NCBI RefSeq assembly: GCF_035825295.1
Contig: NZ_JAYMGI010000002.1
Span: forward strand, 1,652,001-1,716,000
Origin: Actinacidiphila sp. DG2A-62
Lineage (GTDB): Bacteria > Actinomycetota > Actinomycetes > Streptomycetales > Streptomycetaceae
Direction: 5' to 3'
DNA: 64,000 nucleotides
Shown: one piece after another, positions 34,991 through 42,907 of the stretch
How positions within the stretch are numbered: the stretch's first letter is position 1
Layout: every line of letters begins with the position of its first letter
The notes under the pieces: model-generated
What the model was told of the DNA's origin: nothing
The model's input: only the letters and a program-made list of their open reading frames with translations
The model's database searches: none
Position numbers and translations under genes: made by a program

Positions 34991-35022
34991 GGTAGACCGT
35001 CAGCGGTAAAGGTTAGGTGAAC
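34991..35022 (-). promoter_or_regulatory. PHO-box-like repeats upstream of the secreted nuclease
   Basis: On the minus strand GTTCACC (35022-35016) is followed after exactly 11 nt by CTTTACC (35011-35005) and then, with 14-nt spacing, by GTCTACC (34997-34991). The first two fit the 11-nt direct repeats bound by PhoP in Streptomyces. They end 78 nt before the start codon. Confidence 0.55.
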
Positions 35023-35053
35023 ATGACATTCCGATCCCGGGAGGAGACCCCGG

Positions 35054-35101
35054 CACCGGCGAACGGCCCGGCCCCGTGGGGGGCCGGGCCGTTCGCCGGT
35101 G
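35054..35101. terminator. 22-bp perfect stem hairpin downstream of terD
   Basis: Two 22-nt arms (35054-35075 and 35080-35101) pair without mismatch around a GTGG loop. It lies 13 nt past the stop of the minus-strand TerD gene and upstream of the nuclease promoter, so it should end terD transcription. Confidence 0.85.
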
Positions 35102-35114
35102 CCGGGGGCGGGCG

Positions 35115-36371
35115 TCAGAGCGCCGCGGCGCCCGGCTTCTGCATGCCGCGGGCGGTGCGCGAGTCGACGAAGGTGCCGAGCGCGGTCATCTCCCACTCGC
35201 CGCTGTACTGCTTGATCATCTTGGCCATCAAAACCCCGGTGCGGGCCTCGCCGTTCGTCAGGTCGAAGCGGACCAGCTCCTCGCCGGAGGAGGCGTCCAG
35301 CAGCCGGCAGTACGCCTTCGCGACCTTGTTGAACTTCTGACCGGAATAGGAGTTGACGGTGAAGACCAGGCCGGTGACCTCCGGCGGCAGCCCGCCGAGG
35401 TGGACGGTGATCGCCTCGTCGTCGCCGGAGCCGTGACCGGTGAGATTGTCGCCGGAGTGCTGGATCGCGCCGTTGAGGATCTGCAGCTTGCCGAAGTAGC
35501 AGGTCGCGATCGCGTTGCGCTGCGGGCCGTAGGCGATGACCGACGCGTCCAGGTCGATGGCCCGGCCGCCGAACGCGGGCTCCCAGCCCAGGCCCATCCG
35601 CACCGAGGTGAGCAGCGGCTTGCCGCCCTTGACCAGCGAGACCGTCTCGTTCTTCCGCAGGTTGACCCGGCCCTTGTCCAGATTGATCCGACCGGGCGCG
35701 GCGGGCGGCGCCGGGGGCTGGGCCGGGGCCGCGGCGGGCGGCGGCGGCAGGTGCGCGGCGGGCGGGCCGGAGGGCGGGGGCGCGCTCGGCGTGAAGGGCG
35801 CGGTCGGCGGCTGCGGCGGCGCGGCCTGGGGCTGCGCGGGGGCGGCGGGCTGCGGTTGGGCGGGGGCGGCGGGCTCCTCGACGTTCACCCCGAAGTCGGT
35901 GGCGATGCCCGCGAGTCCGTTGGCGTACCCCTGGCCGACCGCGCGCACCTTCCACGCGCCGCCGCGGCGGTAGACCTCCACGACGACCAGCGCGGTCTCC
36001 GGGCCGAGGCCGGTCGGCGCGAACGTGGCGATCTCGGCGCCGTCGTCCGCGCCGCGGACGGTGGCGGTCGGCACGGTGCCCGCGAAGGCGGCGCCCCCGT
36101 CGATGCTCGCGGTCACCACGATCTTGTCGATCTCGGCGGGCACGGCCCCGGTGTCGACGGTGATCGCGTCCGGCCCGGAACCGCCGCCGGAGCGGTGCGA
36201 GACGCCCGGCCCCTGCGGCTGGTTGTAGAACACGAAGTCGTCGTCCGAGCGCACCTTGCCGTCGGAGGTCAGCAGCAGCCCCGATACGTCCAGCCGCACC
36301 GGGGCGGCGACCTCCACGGTCACTCGCTGTGCGGACAGCGGGACATTCGAGCCAGGCGTCATTGCGGTCAT
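35115..36371 (-). CDS. TerD family protein with two TerD domains
   Basis: The 418-residue protein has a TerD domain at each end. The first (about 5-165) contains LTSDGKVRSDDDFVFYNQP and GADDGAEIATFAPTGL; the second (about 225-410) contains MGLGWEPA, IDLDASVIAYGP, GSGDDEAITVHLGGLP and YSGQKFNKV. The acidic loops bind calcium in this family. They are joined by a Pro/Ala/Gln-rich linker of about 60 residues. TerD proteins act in tellurite and stress tolerance at the membrane; in Streptomyces many copies exist and the exact role is unclear. ATG 36371 is used; ATGs at 36380 and 36362 are alternatives. Confidence 0.9.
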   Translation of the reverse strand: MTAMTPGSNVPLSAQRVTVEVAAPVRLDVSGLLLTSDGKVRSDDDFVFYNQPQGPGVSHRSGGGSGPDAITVDTGAVPAEIDKIVVTASIDGGAAFAGTVPTATVRGADDGAEIATFAPTGLGPETALVVVEVYRRGGAWKVRAVGQGYANGLAGIATDFGVNVEEPAAPAQPQPAAPAQPQAAPPQPPTAPFTPSAPPPSGPPAAHLPPPPAAAPAQPPAPPAAPGRINLDKGRVNLRKNETVSLVKGGKPLLTSVRMGLGWEPAFGGRAIDLDASVIAYGPQRNAIATCYFGKLQILNGAIQHSGDNLTGHGSGDDEAITVHLGGLPPEVTGLVFTVNSYSGQKFNKVAKAYCRLLDASSGEELVRFDLTNGEARTGVLMAKMIKQYSGEWEMTALGTFVDSRTARGMQKPGAAAL

Positions 36372-36494
36372 GCCCTCCATAACGAGCCACCGGCCTTTGC
36401 GGTTCCATTACTCGCGGCGGCCCCGCGGGCGGGCCACGAGCCCCGGCCGGTCGGGCGGCGGTCGCGGGCGGGGCTCAGCGGGACTCAGCGGGAC

Positions 36495-38703
36495 TCAGCG
36501 GGGAGGGGCGGGCGGCCGGCGGTTCCAGGCGGTGGCTTCGGCGGCAGCCGCTCCGAGGACCGCGCAGCGCAGCCAGTGCTCGCCCGGGGGCAGGTGTGTG
36601 ACCAGCACCGGCAGGACCGTGCGGCGGGCCAGCACATTGGTGCCGGGCAGCAGGTCCAGGACCCGCCCGGCCCGCGGCGGCGCCCCGGGCCCTGCCGCCG
36701 GCCCCGCCGTCCGCACGGTCGATGCCGTCCGCACGGCCGATGTCGTCCGACCGACCGATCCCGTCCGCACGGCCCAGGCCGTCCACCCGACCGACGCGGT
36801 CCGTCGGTCCCGCGAGGTCCGGCTGCTCCCGGTCGGCGGGGGCGGGCAGGTCGCGCAGGCCGCTCAGGTCGCCGGCCGCGGAGACCGCGCACGCGCTGCC
36901 GGCCGTCTCCTCGCGGCGGTCGAGGCCGGCGTCGCGGTCGACGGCGAACCCGCCCTCGTACGCGTGCAGCGCTCGTCCCGTGCGGACGCGGTGGACGCGC
37001 AGGTGCCAGGGCGCGGCAGCGGCGAGCCAGGTCGTCACCTCGACGTCGGCCCACGGGCGCCAGGTGCTGACGAGCACGAGGTCGCCGCCGGCCGCGCCCG
37101 CCTTCCCCGCCCCCAAAGCCTCCTCGCCCGCCTCCCCGGACCGGGTCGCCTCCGCCCCCGGCGCACCCGCGCGCCACGCCTCCACGCGGAACTCCTCGCA
37201 CGTCTCGCGCACCCGGAAGTGGACCGGCTCCGCGCCCGGCGGCACGGCGTCGTCGCTCAGCGCGAGCACCGAGTCGTACGCGCCCTGCGCCGCGCCGAGG
37301 CCGCCGGCCGGCAGGCTGAAGCCGAAGCGCGTGGAGTACGCGAACTTGGCGTACTTCGCCGCCCCGCCGCGCACCCAGGTGTTGTGCTGGCGCGCGCCGA
37401 GCAGCGTCACGTCGCCGCCGGAGCGCATCAGCAGCGCCCCGGCCTCCGGCTGGACCAGGGTCGCCGGCAGCGCGGCCGGCGGGAGTTCGGGCGCGGTCCA
37501 GAACGGGTGCCGCTCCGGCAGCGCCAGCGGCAGGAACGCCTTCATCGCCCAGTACGGCGAGCCAGGCCCGTTGTACTGCTCGGCGACCGCGGGCTGCGGA
37601 TAGCCGTAGCCGACGGTCAGCAGCCCGTCGGGCGAGGTCAGCGGCCCGCGCCGGCGCCACCCGCGCAGGTGCCGCAGCAACAGGCCCTTGACCTCGCCGT
37701 GCGGCAGCGCGGTCACGTCCGCGTACGGCAGCGCGCCCCAGAACGCGCCCTGCGCGAAGCGGTACGTCAGGCTGCGCCCGTACGGGACCGCGGAGCCGTC
37801 GTCGGCGAACCAGTGCCGGAACCCGGCGGCGAACCGTGCGGCGCGCTCGCGGAAGCGGGCCGCGCGCGCCGGGTCCGCGGGGCCGGCCAGGGCGGCGTAG
37901 AGCAGGCCGTAGAAGTGCATCGCCCACGGGATGTAGTAGTCGCGCTGGGCGGTGGCGCCGTCGGAGTACCAGCCGGCGCCGATCCGTTCGGCGTCGTCCG
38001 CGGCGAAGCGGTCGCCGGGGCCGCCGCCGAGGGCGTAGCCCTCCAGCCGGTCCAGCCGGGCGCGGCGCGAGGAGGCGTCGTGGCGGTGGCCGACCCGGTC
38101 CAGGCCGATGCCGACCAGGACGGGGAAGAAGTTCCAGTTGTTCGCGGGCGTCTCGCGTTCCACGGCGCCGGCCAGCCAGCGGCCGACGCGGTCGCGGGCC
38201 GCGCCGCTCAGCGGGTCCCAGAGGCGCTCGGGGACCAGCGCGAGAGCGAAGCCGATCGCCGCGGTCTCGACCAGCCGCTGGTCGACGTCGCCCGGCTCGC
38301 CCCAGAACTCCGGGTGCGCCGGGTCCGTGCCGCTGTCCAGGCCGCGGACCCACACGTCCCAGTGCGCGAACTCCCCGCCGCCGGCCGCGAGCGGGGCCAG
38401 CCCCCACAGCGGCCGGGCGTACCCCTCCAGGTCGGCCGCGGCGTCGTCGTGGTGCGCGGTGTTCACGCCGAGCCGGAACCGCGCGCCGCCGGGGCTCGCG
38501 TACCGGAGCAGCGGCGCGGTGAGTTCGCGCACCCACGCCTGGAGGTCCGCGCGGTCGCCGCCGGCGGGAGCGTCCGCGCGGTCGCGATCCGTACGGCCCG
38601 CGGTGTACGTGCCGGTCGCCGCGTCGCCGTGCCGCTCCGGCCGCCGCGCCTGCGCGTCCTGCGCGTCCTGCGCGTCCTGCGCGTCCTGCGCGTCCTGCGT
38701 CAT
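36495..38703 (-). CDS. DUF2264 domain-containing protein, probable frameshift near the C-terminus
   Basis: ATG 38703 starts a protein with five Asp-Ala-Gln repeats followed by the DUF2264 alpha/alpha-toroid region: WVRGLDSGTDPAHPEFWGEP, NNWNFFPVLVGIGLDRVG, DGATAQRDYYIPWAMHFYG, GAFWGALPYADV, GDVTLLGARQHNTWVRGG. DUF2264 proteins are linked to rhamnogalacturonan or other uronic-acid polymers. The frame carrying this text runs on to 36475, but the expected C-terminus (RVLDLLPGTNVLARRTVLPV) is in another frame ending at 36495. The switch, a net gain of one or loss of two bases, falls in the C-rich stretch 36670-36712, after a segment of Asp-Gly repeats. Confidence 0.78.
38651..38695 (-). repeat. 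Five 9-bp tandem repeats at the start of the DUF2264 gene
   Basis: TGCGCGTCC occurs five times without a break, 8 nt inside the coding region. It encodes Asp-Ala-Gln repeats. Changes in copy number would keep the frame. Confidence 0.9.
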
Positions 38704-38959
38704 CGGTGCCCGCCCCTCCCCCGCTCGTCCACCGCCCGGCCGCCCCTGCCCGGCCCCTGCCAGGCCGCCGCCCAGCCGCCGCTGCCCGGCCACCGGCCCG
38801 GCGCGGTGATCACCCTGTGGATGTCGCGGACACGATCGCAACCGCGTCCCCGCGGCGTCAACGGATCGGCGGCGATACCGGCGAACCGGACGTAATCCGC
38901 GTCACTCACCGGTTCCCGGGACGCGCGGGACAACGTAGTGTCGGACCGGAAGAAGGCAG
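38704..38959. other. Intergenic region upstream of the DUF2264 gene
   Basis: The 256 nt contain no convincing gene. A minus-strand frame at 38700-38933 ends in an ATGA overlap with the DUF2264 start but its second half is low-complexity Gly/Arg text. On the minus strand TTGACG near 38860 could be a -35 box for the DUF2264 gene, without a good -10. The plus strand near 38920-38945 must hold the promoter of the small gene that follows. Confidence 0.4.
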
Positions 38960-39100
38960 GTGAGGCTCGTGAACCGACTGATCAGAAGCATCCTGACCAG
39001 GCTCGACTGGTGGTGGGTGCGGCTCGTCGGCGAGCACCGCGTGCCCAGTTACCCGCCGCGCGGGCTCTGCCTGGTGTGCCTGGAGCGCGAGTCCCACTAG
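38960..39100 (+). CDS. 46-aa small protein with CxxC motif
   Basis: GTG 38960 (or GTG 38969) opens a short frame reading VRLVNRLIRSILTRLDWWWV, then VRLVGEHRVPSYPPRG, LCLVCLERESH and a TAG stop. An AGAAGGCAGG site lies just upstream. The sequence is not low-complexity: Trp triplet, aliphatic helix and a C-terminal CLVC pair that could bind zinc. Third codon positions are mostly G/C. I do not recognise the family. It lies between divergent DUF2264 and a convergent secreted-protein gene. Confidence 0.55.
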   Translation: MRLVNRLIRSILTRLDWWWVRLVGEHRVPSYPPRGLCLVCLERESH

Positions 39101-39213
39101 CCTCACGCCGCACCGCCCCGTGGCGCCGACTGCCGGGCCGGGAAGCGGCGTTGACGACGCGCCGCGCCGGGGGCGGCCCGGTGTGCGGGTCGCCCCCGGC
39201 CTCGGGGCGTGGG

Positions 39214-41211
39214 TCAGCAGGGGAAGGTGCCGCTGTACAGGGCGTGCCCGGATGAGGACGTCGAGGCGCCGAAGCCGTAGATCCCGTCGTCGCTCCAGAC
39301 CGCTTCGCGCGAGCCGGCCACGCAGGTCGAGGTCGGCGCGAGCGCGAAGCCCTCCAGGTTGTCGGTCGGCATCACGGCGGGGTTGGTGTAGGTCACGTCC
39401 GGGACGATCGCGCCCGCGCCGCCGACCTTCAGGAAGGTGTGCGTCTCGCCGCAGGTGTTGTCGCAGGTGGCGAGGAGGCGCTGGGTCCCGGCGTCGAAGG
39501 TCACGTCCATCACGGAGGGCTTGCCGGTGGCGATCGTGCCGAAGGTGGTGAAGGTGCCGTCGGAGTTCAGGCCGTAGACGTGCAGCGTGCCGTCCCACTC
39601 CAGGCCGGCGAAGAACAGACCGGAGCCGTGCAGCGGGTAGTCGGCCGGGTCGTAGGCGGCGCCGGTGAGCGGGTCGGTCCAGCCGTTCGCGGTCAGCCAG
39701 CTGTCGGGCACGTAGCCGACGCCCTCGAAGCCCAGGTTGGCGTCGTCCTTGCTGCCGGTGTTCAGCTGCGGGAACTGGCTGGTCATGTCCCACTGGTGGA
39801 CGGGCGCGAGGGTCGATCCGGTGGCGGCCGGGTCGAACTCCATGACCGTGTCCTTGGGGACCGTGTTCTTGGTGTTGTCGCGCTCGGAGGTCACGTAGAG
39901 GTGGCCGTCGCCGCCGACCGTGAGGCCCTCGGAGTCCGGCTCGCCGGAGCCGCCGGCGAACCGGATCTGCTTGCCGGTCGCGCTCCACGACGGGTCGGGC
40001 GTCCACAGGCCGTTGCTCTTGACCAGCTTGAACAGCCAGTCCTTGTTCTTCACGGCCCACAGCACGGACGGGTTCGCCGGGTCGAAGGCCAGGCCGCTCA
40101 CGTCGCGTCCCTCGGGTCCGGTGGACGTGGTGAACGCGCAGACCTTGTCGGCGATCGTGACGTCCGCGCCGCCCGGCCACGCCAGGGTGCCCGCGGGGGT
40201 GGAGCCCGTGCCGGAGGGCGCTTCGGGGGCGCAGCCGCTGGTGAGGGCTCCGCCGCCGCCCAGCAGTCGGCCGGGCTGGCCGCCCGTGCCGCCGCCGGTG
40301 CCGCCGCCGGTCCCGCCGCCGGCGCCGGAGCAGGAGTTCGGCGCGCCGGGCGTCGCGGTGGTGGCGGTGCGGAAGGCGCCGGCGCCGTCGGCGCAGCGTT
40401 CGTACGACGGCTTGGCGGCGTCGACCGCCCAGGTCACCGAGTCGACGGTGGTGCCGGTGCCGTCGAGGAGGAAGAGCGAGTCGGCGTCGCCGAGGCCGAG
40501 GGCGGAGCCGAAGGTGACGTAGCCGCCCGCCGGGATGCTCGTCGCGCTCGGCGAGGCCGCCGAGACCGCGGCCGGGGTGTGTCCGGTGTCGCCGTCGACG
40601 TACTTCCAGGACGCGAGGGAGACCGCGCTCGTGCCGCCGTTGTACAGCTCCACGGTGTCGGCGCCGGCCGAGGTGACCTCGTTGATCCGCACCCGGCTCG
40701 CCGCGGGCGCCGGCGACGGGCAGCCCGGGGCGTTCGCGGCGCCGAAGGTCGTGGCCGCGGTCGTGGTCACCCACGCGCCGACGCCGTCGCCGCCGCACCG
40801 GGCCATCGCCGGCTTCGCCTTGTCCGTCGCCCACTCGACCCGGTCGACCACCGTGCCGCCGGAGGTGTAGATCACCAGCTTGTCGGAATCGCCCAGCCCT
40901 TTGGGCGAGTCGAAGGTGACGAAGCCGCCGGCCGGGATCGTGCTCGCGGAGGGGCTGAACGACTGCGGCGAGAAGCTGTCGTCGGACATCTTCCAGCCGC
41001 TGAGGCTCACCGCGGTCGAGCCGGTGTTGTACAGCTCCACGGTGTCGCCGTTCGACGAGGTGACCTCGTTGATGCGGACGTTCTGGTAGCCGGCCGGGTC
41101 GGCGGCGGACGCGGGCTGCGCGGCCACGAGGCCGGTGAGGACGAGCCCTGAGACCGTCAGGGCCGCGGCGCACGCGGTGGCGGCGCCGGCACGCAGAGGT
41201 GAGGTAGGCAC
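39214..41211 (-). CDS. Secreted protein with two lamin-tail domains and a phytase-like esterase domain
   Basis: The 665-residue protein starts with a signal peptide (AATACAAALTVSGLVLTGLV, cleavage near ASA-AD). Two lamin-tail domains follow, each with RINEVTS, DTVELYN, SWK and FGS/DSPKGLGDSD-type text (about 40-160 and 165-285), then a Gly/Thr linker and a C-terminal beta-propeller-like domain (about 310-665) with DVSGLAFDPANPSVLWAVKN, PDSEGLTVGGDGHLYVTSER and TDNLEGFALAP, as in SdiA-regulated or esterase-like phytase proteins. Such proteins are secreted phosphoesterases or surface proteins. GTG 41211 gives the signal peptide directly; the ribosome-binding site is weak. Confidence 0.82.
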   Translation of the reverse strand: MPTSPLRAGAATACAAALTVSGLVLTGLVAAQPASAADPAGYQNVRINEVTSSNGDTVELYNTGSTAVSLSGWKMSDDSFSPQSFSPSASTIPAGGFVTFDSPKGLGDSDKLVIYTSGGTVVDRVEWATDKAKPAMARCGGDGVGAWVTTTAATTFGAANAPGCPSPAPAASRVRINEVTSAGADTVELYNGGTSAVSLASWKYVDGDTGHTPAAVSAASPSATSIPAGGYVTFGSALGLGDADSLFLLDGTGTTVDSVTWAVDAAKPSYERCADGAGAFRTATTATPGAPNSCSGAGGGTGGGTGGGTGGQPGRLLGGGGALTSGCAPEAPSGTGSTPAGTLAWPGGADVTIADKVCAFTTSTGPEGRDVSGLAFDPANPSVLWAVKNKDWLFKLVKSNGLWTPDPSWSATGKQIRFAGGSGEPDSEGLTVGGDGHLYVTSERDNTKNTVPKDTVMEFDPAATGSTLAPVHQWDMTSQFPQLNTGSKDDANLGFEGVGYVPDSWLTANGWTDPLTGAAYDPADYPLHGSGLFFAGLEWDGTLHVYGLNSDGTFTTFGTIATGKPSVMDVTFDAGTQRLLATCDNTCGETHTFLKVGGAGAIVPDVTYTNPAVMPTDNLEGFALAPTSTCVAGSREAVWSDDGIYGFGASTSSSGHALYSGTFPC

Positions 41212-41818
41212 GAGGCGGCACTCTGATGTGGCGACCTTGCCCCGGGGTGTACGCGGGCTGAATGCCGTCTGCGGGCCGACCGAACGCCCGGCGCGCCCCG
41301 TCCGCCACGACCGCGGCGCCTGCGCCTCGCCATGTCGGACATCACCGCACATCACCGGATCGAAAAGGCGTCGGCCGACGTGCCGTCACGAATGGCGGTT
41401 TCGGCGGGAGGGCACAGGGCCGCTGCGAAAGCTGCACAGCGTGTGCGATTGACGCGCATCACACGGCGCGCGCCCCGGCGCACACGCAGGAGTGTTCGAG
41501 ACCGGGCGCGGAATCCGGGCGCTTTCCTTACGGTCCGGGGGTGTTGTGGAGAACGTTGTGAAGGAAACGTCCCCGTCCCGTGCGGGCGATCGGCGGACGA
41601 TATCCGAACACGCGGACGGGCGGTCCTTCTTGGGTGGCCGGACCGTGGGTGACGTGCTTACATCGTCCGCCATGCGGGAGTTGGCCAGACGCCCTCCGGA
41701 TTCCCCGGAACGTCGAACACCCGTGTGCCGCGGCCTTCTTCGCACTCCCCTCTGAAGGGGCCCGCGGCTTTGTCCCCCACGTGCAAGACGACGTGCAAGA
41801 CGAAAGGAATTCGCTCTT
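41212..41818. other. Long lower-GC intergenic region upstream of the precursor peptide gene
   Basis: The 607 nt are less GC-rich than any gene nearby and contain several stop codons in all frames. A frame at 41492-41755 is open but has a TTA codon and poor third-position bias, so I reject it. A nested stem lies at 41727-41768: outer arms GCCGCGG/CCGCGGC, inner arms CCCCT/AGGGG. Next come two 12-nt repeats (41779-41802) and the ribosome-binding site AAAGGAA of the peptide gene. Promoters could not be placed with confidence. Its length suggests control of the peptide locus and of the divergent lamin-tail gene. Confidence 0.5.
41779..41802 (+). repeat. Two 12-bp direct repeats before the precursor gene
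   Basis: ACGTGCAAGACG occurs twice in tandem. The second copy ends one base before AAAGGAA, the ribosome-binding site of the 68-aa precursor gene. It may be a regulator site or part of a structured leader. Confidence 0.7.
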
Positions 41819-42025
41819 ATGCGCAAGGACTCCGCGCCCCAGGTCGAGACCCGCGAGATTTCCGACAGCGAGCTGGACACCGTCTCCGGCGGCCTGCTCG
41901 AGCCGGTGCTCGGCACGGTCTGGGCCGTCGACTCGGTGCTGCCGTCCGTCTCGGACGTCACCGGCCTGGTCTCGGGCGCGACCGGCGTGAACGTCGCGCC
42001 GCTCACCGGCCTCGCGGGTCTCTGA
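41819..42025 (+). CDS. Double-glycine leader precursor peptide, Cys-free acidic core
   Basis: The 68-residue peptide has a 25-residue leader ending ISDSELDTVSGG, the classic double-glycine site cut by C39 peptidases, with the usual hydrophobic residues at -4, -7 and -12. The 43-residue core begins LLEPVLGTVWAVDSV and ends VNVAPLTGLAGL. The core has no Cys, Lys or Arg, one Trp and three acidic residues, so it cannot form lanthionines and is negatively charged. Many Val/Leu residues at i, i+3/4 spacing suggest an amphipathic or membrane-active helix. A C39 peptidase exporter is encoded downstream. AAAGGAA lies 9 nt before the ATG. Function (bacteriocin, signal or surface peptide) is unknown. 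Confidence 0.82.
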   Translation: MRKDSAPQVETREISDSELDTVSGGLLEPVLGTVWAVDSVLPSVSDVTGLVSGATGVNVAPLTGLAGL

Positions 42026-42042
42026 GACCCCAGCCGATCCCG

Positions 42043-42080
42043 CCGCGGACCCCGGAGCGCTCCTGCTCCGGGGTCCGCGG
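42043..42080 (+). terminator. 16-bp stem hairpin between precursor and exporter genes
   Basis: CCGCGGACCCCGGAGC pairs perfectly with its reverse complement around a 6-nt loop (GCTCCT). It lies 17 nt after the precursor stop and 65 nt before the exporter start. As in other peptide operons, it may act as a partial terminator or RNA stabiliser that keeps precursor mRNA above exporter mRNA. Confidence 0.7.
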
Positions 42081-42145
42081 GGCGTCCTGACGCGTGACGT
42101 CCGATGCCTGATGCCCGTCCCGAACCCGCAGAGGAGACACGTCCG

Positions 42146-42907
42146 TTGGAGTTCCGGCGCAGCGCACTCGCCCGGCTGCACTCGCCCGAGGAGCTGGACC
42201 TGCCGGTGCGGCTGGCCCGCCCGCAGGGACGCCTTGTGCTCGCCGTGACCGTGCTCGTGCTGGCCGTCGCCGGCGTCTGGGCGGTGAAGGGCACGGTGTC
42301 CACCCGGCTGTCCGCGCCCGGCATCCTCACCTACGGGCAGGGGAGTTACGCGGTGCAGAGCCCGGTGGCCGGCCAGGTCGTGGACGTCGCCGCGCGGCCG
42401 GGCCGGCTGCTGGCCGCCGGAGCGCCGCTGGTGCGGGTGCGGACCTCCGCCGGGGTGCGGCAGGTGCGCGCGGTGGCCGCGGGCCGGGTGGTCGCGGTGC
42501 CGGCCGGCCTCGGCACGGTGCTCGCCACCGGCGCGCCGGTCGCCACGCTGGAACGGGTCCCCGCCGCCGCGGCCCCGCTGGTCGCGGTGGTCTACGTGCC
42601 GGCGTCCGACGCCGCGTCGGTGCCGGTGGGAGCGCCGGTGCGGCTGGCCGCGGGAGCGGCCCGCGTCGGCGCCGGCTCCGCCCTGCGCGGCGCCGTCGCC
42701 CAGGTCGGCGCGGCCCCGCAGTCCCGGGCCCGGCTCACCGCGTTCCTCGGCGACCCCGACCTCGCCGCCGCCTTCAGCGCCGAGGGCGACCCGGTGCCGG
42801 TGGTGGTCCGCCTCGACGCGCGCCCCGGCGGCCTGGCGTCGATGACGCCCGTCGCCGCGTCCGTACGGCTGTCCGCGCAGCACCCGCTCGACTGGATGCT
42901 GCCGTGA
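42146..42907 (+). CDS. HlyD-like adaptor subunit of the peptide exporter (NHLM/NHLP type)
   Basis: The 253-residue protein opens LEFRRSALARLHSPEELDLP, has one membrane helix (LVLAVTVLVLAVAGVWAV) and a lipoyl/HlyD-type outer region with SPVAGQVVDVAARPGRLLAAG and VAAGRVVAVPAGLGTVLATG. It matches the adaptor of NHLM-type bacteriocin exporters. TTG 42146 is preferred because GAGGAG lies 9 nt upstream and family proteins begin at this point; ATG 42104 would add 14 unrelated residues. In a monoderm it cannot reach an outer membrane; it probably docks the ABC proteins. Its stop overlaps the next GTG by 4 nt. Confidence 0.85.
   Translation: MEFRRSALARLHSPEELDLPVRLARPQGRLVLAVTVLVLAVAGVWAVKGTVSTRLSAPGILTYGQGSYAVQSPVAGQVVDVAARPGRLLAAGAPLVRVRTSAGVRQVRAVAAGRVVAVPAGLGTVLATGAPVATLERVPAAAAPLVAVVYVPASDAASVPVGAPVRLAAGAARVGAGSALRGAVAQVGAAPQSRARLTAFLGDPDLAAAFSAEGDPVPVVVRLDARPGGLASMTPVAASVRLSAQHPLDWMLP

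Noticed and set aside
34914..35053. Possible small plus-strand gene near AACATGACATTCC at 35021
   Set aside because: The frame runs into the 22-bp hairpin, and the GTTCACC repeats on the other strand explain the conserved-looking bases better.
38700..38933. 77-codon minus-strand frame overlapping the DUF2264 start by ATGA
   Set aside because: Only the overlap is suggestive. The second half is Gly/Arg/Trp low-complexity text and no homology is evident.
41492..41755. 87-codon frame with a TTA codon upstream of the precursor peptide
   Set aside because: Third positions are not GC-biased, no ribosome-binding site is present and no motif is seen. A bldA-controlled gene was considered but is not supported.
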